Shown piece after piece: positions 60,905 to 64,000 of a stretch of DNA of 64,000 nt. Below the pieces are notes generated by a model. That model saw nothing but the letters and a program-made list of their open reading frames with translations. It was not told the DNA's origin and ran no database searches. Position numbers and translations under genes: made by a program. This DNA is from Metallyticus violacea (taxonomy: Eukaryota; Arthropoda; Insecta; Mantodea; Metallyticidae), in contig CM060835.1 of the NCBI GenBank assembly GCA_030762175.1, forward strand, positions 81,463,001 to 81,527,000, written 5' to 3'. Numbering within the stretch: the first letter of the stretch is position 1; the number at the start of each line of letters is the position of its first letter.

Positions 60905-61689
60905 ATTTAAAATGCGGAATTTCGTCATCAACTGTGCTTTTTAAAACTGCGTTAGATTGTAGACTGGCTTATCTATTTGAATATGATACTTTGTCCTCCC
61001 AATATCAAAGCAGAATAAAGAACTTATGAAAATAAAAACATTTTAGCGTGGATTAAAATCTTGAACTCTGTTTTCAAAATTACAAAGTAAATCTTTTATA
61101 CTTGTAACATTCCTATTGAAATCTTGAAATCTATTAATGGATTTGATAATATTATCAGGCAGGAAAATGAGTAAAGCTAAGCAATAAATTTCCGTTTTTG
61201 CATTTTGTTATATTTGAAAAGTATTCGCAGAGCACGGGCAACTAACTCCCGTGTTTTGTCGCTGAAATTTCAAATTAAATAATTTAAATGCCTACCTTGT
61301 AATATCTGCCAACACTTTATGAAAACCGCTGTTTGCTCACATTATTTCACTGCAATAACCCTTTGAATAATACTGTTCCAGGCTTTCCTCTGCTATTTGG
61401 TAGTTTTTCAGCTAATGTCAATAGGGCTGAATTTCACCTCATGTTAAAGACCCATTCTTGTCCAGAATAAAACGCTTTGCCTTTTAATTGCCGTGATTTA
61501 ATTGAGATTAGAGCAGTTCATCTATCAACGAACGCTATTTTCAACACTGTAAATACACCACATCTTTTTATGACAATGAAGTTTCAATAAGCGAGAGGAA
61601 TATGAATCGGAAGAAACTGAGAGAAAAAATGTAATTATATTCTCAGGTTTTTCTCGAGTACTTTAACCATTTGATGTGGTTTGATTTCT
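60905..61689. other. Unannotated AT-rich DNA
   Basis: Nothing recognised. Confidence 0.5.
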
Positions 61690-61800
61690 GAGCCGTTTCA
61701 CTTCTTGAATTCAATGGGACGCTAATGACTAGAGAGTTAAAGAACTTACTTAAATAAACCATATAACTAAAATAAAAAAAAAAAAAAAAAAAAAAAAAAA
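61690..61800 (+). mobile_element. SINE family A tail fragment with poly(A)
   Basis: GAGCCGTTTCACTTC and AATGGGACGCTAATGAC, then GTTAAAGAAC, TAAATAAACC and a 27-A run. Only the 3' third of the family is present, so this is a 5'-truncated insertion. Confidence 0.8.
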
Positions 61801-62112
61801 TTGGTGTGGTGGCAGAATGGAAGCATACACGTTCCCAACTTTAATTAACAGTTTCATCACGTGAATTACATACAATTAAGTTGGAGATAATACTTTTCTT
61901 TAATTAATTTGGATTGGTAGATATGAAATATAAATAGGAAATGATTTTCCCGTCGCTTATCATTAGCTATTTCAATACGTTTTTTCGAAACTTGCAGTAT
62001 ATCATTAAAATAATAGGTAATAAATATGAAATTCCAGCTTTACTTGTAATTTAAGTTAAATTACCATTATTCAGTAATGAAATGTTAGCGTTAAAAAATA
62101 TATAAAAACATA

Positions 62113-62184
62113 CTCCCCGGCGGGGAATCGAACCCCGGTCTCCCGCGTGACAGGCGGGGATACTAACCACTATACTACCGAGGA
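62113..62184 (-). tRNA. tRNA-Asp (GTC)
   Basis: 72 bases, identical by eye to the 55736 copy, GTC anticodon, intact pol III boxes and a T5 run 5 bases downstream on the minus strand. The flanks do not match the inverted-duplication arms, so it is an independent copy or one whose flanks have diverged fully. Confidence 0.96.
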
Positions 62185-62578
62185 CCACGAAAGATTTGTG
62201 GCAAATAATAATGTTTTATTTTTATACCAAACTGCTAACGACCTCAAATTGCTCTTGAAGGAAATTAAAGAAAATTTCAATTTTAAAAACTTCTCTGATA
62301 AATGCTTTTGCTTTATAAATTTTCTAATTACCATAATGAATTTGCTCATCGATTTAGAGTAGTATAACATATTCCTTACCCTCCAATCAATATTCCTTTG
62401 CACTCTTACTATTTTAAATGTATTCTTATTCTACAAGTATTAAAAAATAGTTGCATAAATTGCATATCCAAAATATCACAGTAGCAGATTATGAGATTAT
62501 CAAAACTTACTTCACTATTTTCAAGTGAATGAAGGAGTATGAACTTATTGTTAGTTATTTTGTTTTTCACAGGTTGCA

Positions 62579-62579
62579 G

Positions 62580-62628
<49 letters not shown>
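62579..62628. repeat. (AAT)n microsatellite
   Basis: About 16 units. It creates a poly-Ile ORF on the minus strand. Confidence 0.95.
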
Positions 62629-62749
62629 TAGATAAAATTTAAAAATATGAGTTTAGCTTTCTTCATTGTGTGCGATTAAAATAAAATGTGAATGGGTGAA
62701 AATTTTCTCCCTCATAAATAGATTTTCCAGCTCATAAATTAATAATTCT

Positions 62750-62788
<39 letters not shown>

Positions 62789-62797
62789 TCTCTCTCT
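62750..62797. repeat. Poly(C) and (CT)n microsatellite
   Basis: A short C run followed by CT repeats interrupted once by CCAT. Confidence 0.95.
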
Positions 62798-63454
62798 ATG
62801 ATATATACATAATAAACATTAGTGTCGCCAGACTGTGTAACACAACAAGAAACTTAGGATACTGTCTACGCTTATAATGGATCCTGTTTGAGAATCCGCT
62901 TGTGTCGCTGGGAAGTAGAACATCTCTAACGATCACCATTTTGCCTCTGATACCCGCTTCTGAACGCAAAAAGTAAAAATATTGAGAATAGAAGTAAATA
63001 AAAGTAAACTTATTCTGCAATCTTAGTCATTAGTAGTATATTGAAATTTGGGTTAGCAAAATTAAGCCTAAACACTCAAAAACGACTTATATTATTTAAA
63101 TATTTTATTTTGAAACTAACATTCCAAAAACAAATATCAGGGGTTAATATTATTTATTTATACTGGCAGAGTTAAGGTCTTATGATCTTTTTTCCACTCA
63201 AACAGCGTTGTTTAGATACATACACACCACATATACATATATAATTACGTACGTACATATAATGAGTGATCTTTTCTTTGCGGGACCGCTTCATATACAG
63301 TTGATCGAGCTGTACAGTTTTTGTCTTGTTTCCACGCTTGATAGCCGGTTGGGAAGCCGGAGGGGAAGTCAGTAGGAGTTTAACTCTAAGAACGTACGGA
63401 CAGTGTATTAAGTATTAATTAGGATGCGTAATAAGGTGTATTAATTACTTTAAT

Positions 63455-64000
63455 ATGGCTCAATTCAGGCATTCTATTTTATAAAGAACATTTATTTACA
63501 ATTCGCACGTGCGTACAGAATCGGCTCATGATGTACGGAGATTGTTTCAAGAGAGATTCCCTCATATTCTACTTGAAAGATGAAGTTCAATTCACAGGTT
63601 CATAAATAAATTTCACGAAACGGGAAGTGTTTTTGATAAAACGTGTGCACAGCCACATACAGTACTTACAAAAGAAACATTAGGTAGCTTTGGGTAAGCT
63701 CTGGAACGTTCCCCAAAAAATCATTTAGACGCCTTTCATTGCGTAAAGCTGTAGGGCAAAAACTTAAACAGGATGGCCCTGCATCCAGGAGTAGTAGTAT
63801 TTTGAATAGTGTGCATGACGGAGAAATTTGCCCTAATTTAATTTTTTTTACAGACAAATGTTGGTTCCACCTAAATTAGTATATTAATTCACAAAACAGG
63901 AACCGATATTAGAGTTCAGAAAAACCTAGCCTGCTTCTTGAGGAGCCCCTGCATTATCAAAAGATAGGATTGTAATGCTCCATTAGCGACGAGAGAATAA
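63455..64000 (+). pseudogene. DUF4817/DDE_3 transposase pseudogene, runs off the right edge
   Basis: An ATG at 63455 starts MAQFRHSIL, then a stop, then SAHDVRRLFQERFPHILLER, a stop, and IHRFINKFHETGSVFDKT. This is the DUF4817 pattern (xxARxxRRxFxxxFPxxxxPxxxTIxRxxxKFxETGSVxDK). ERSPKKSFRRLSL follows, in the place of SPRKSxRRLS. Then come FFTDKCWFHLN, the catalytic TDEAWFHL block with E-to-K and A-to-C changes, and YINSQNRNRY. SSEKPSLLLEEPLHYQKIGL is the last recognisable segment. Multiple in-frame stops make it dead. The C-terminal half lies beyond the window. Confidence 0.8.

Larger units (their letters stand above)
62190..63454. other. Unannotated DNA with simple repeats
   Basis: Contains (AAT)n at 62579-62628 and a C-run plus (CT)n at 62750-62797. 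No gene was recognised. Confidence 0.5.

Noticed and set aside
61801..61860. TGGTGTGGTGGCAGAATGG as a tRNA or SINE A-box
   Set aside because: No B-box at the right distance.
62409..62666. Minus-strand ORF with a poly-Ile run
   Set aside because: Created by the (AAT)n microsatellite.

Overview
This is an AT-rich stretch of an animal nuclear genome, almost certainly an insect. Three things point that way. It carries a spliced gene for a secreted, peritrophin-type chitin-binding protein. It holds short interstitial (TTAGG)n tracts, the arthropod telomere motif. Every kilobase is marked by insect-style transposon debris: mariner, pogo, hAT, DUF4817/DDE_3 elements, RTE-like LINEs and tRNA-derived SINEs. 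The low gene density and old, mixed repeat load fit a large-genome insect. A polyneopteran such as a cockroach, termite or stick insect is my guess, but the sequence does not prove the order. Nothing prokaryotic is present.

Host genes are sparse. (1) At about 5.3-5.46 kb, minus strand, a GC-rich first coding exon ends in a perfect GTGAGT donor. It probably belongs to a gene whose other exons lie to the left, outside the window. A CpG-rich, CCAAT-containing stretch lies upstream of it at about 6.2-6.3 kb. (2) At 39.4-42.2 kb, plus strand, there is a complete two-exon peritrophin-like gene with TATA box, initiator, signal peptide, one CBM14 domain, a Thr/Pro mucin-like tail and an AATAAA signal. 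(3) Three tRNA-Asp(GUC) genes lie at 54.2 (-), 55.7 (+) and 62.1 kb (-). The first two sit at the inner ends of a roughly 580-bp inverted duplication whose spacer has been invaded by a 1280-bp mariner.

Layout. 0-5 kb: a SINE, then unannotated AT-rich DNA. 5-6.4 kb: GC-rich exon and promoter-like region. 8.4-9.9 kb: LINE reverse-transcriptase remnant and a conserved repeat-borne protein fragment. 12.3-14.7 kb: two SINEs, an (ATGT)n array and a pogo-like transposase pseudogene with a C-terminal zinc finger. 17.3-18.6 kb: hAT remnant split by a SINE. 19.0-21.6 kb: decayed RTE-like LINE with a foreign insert. 21.7-22.8 kb: SINE cluster with an inverted pair. 27.3-30.2 kb: two minus-strand mariner-type elements almost end to end. 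32.8-33.7 kb: second hAT remnant. 36.5-37.2 kb: diverged tandem repeat. 38.6-39.0 kb: mariner remnant just upstream of the peritrophin promoter. 43.7-44.3 kb: DDE_3 remnant. 46.8-47.2 kb: head-to-head SINE dimer. 48.4-49.6 kb: LINE fragment and a ZMYM1-like hAT remnant. 53.7-56.3 kb: tRNA palindrome. 57.7-58.9 kb: mariner carrying nested insertions. 60.4-60.9 kb: mariner fragment. 63.5 kb to the end: DUF4817/DDE_3 transposase pseudogene running off the window.

The protein-coding transposon copies I can read all carry stops or frameshifts, so none is likely to be autonomous. The tRNA genes and the peritrophin gene look intact. Family names come from recognising motifs by eye; no database search was possible.
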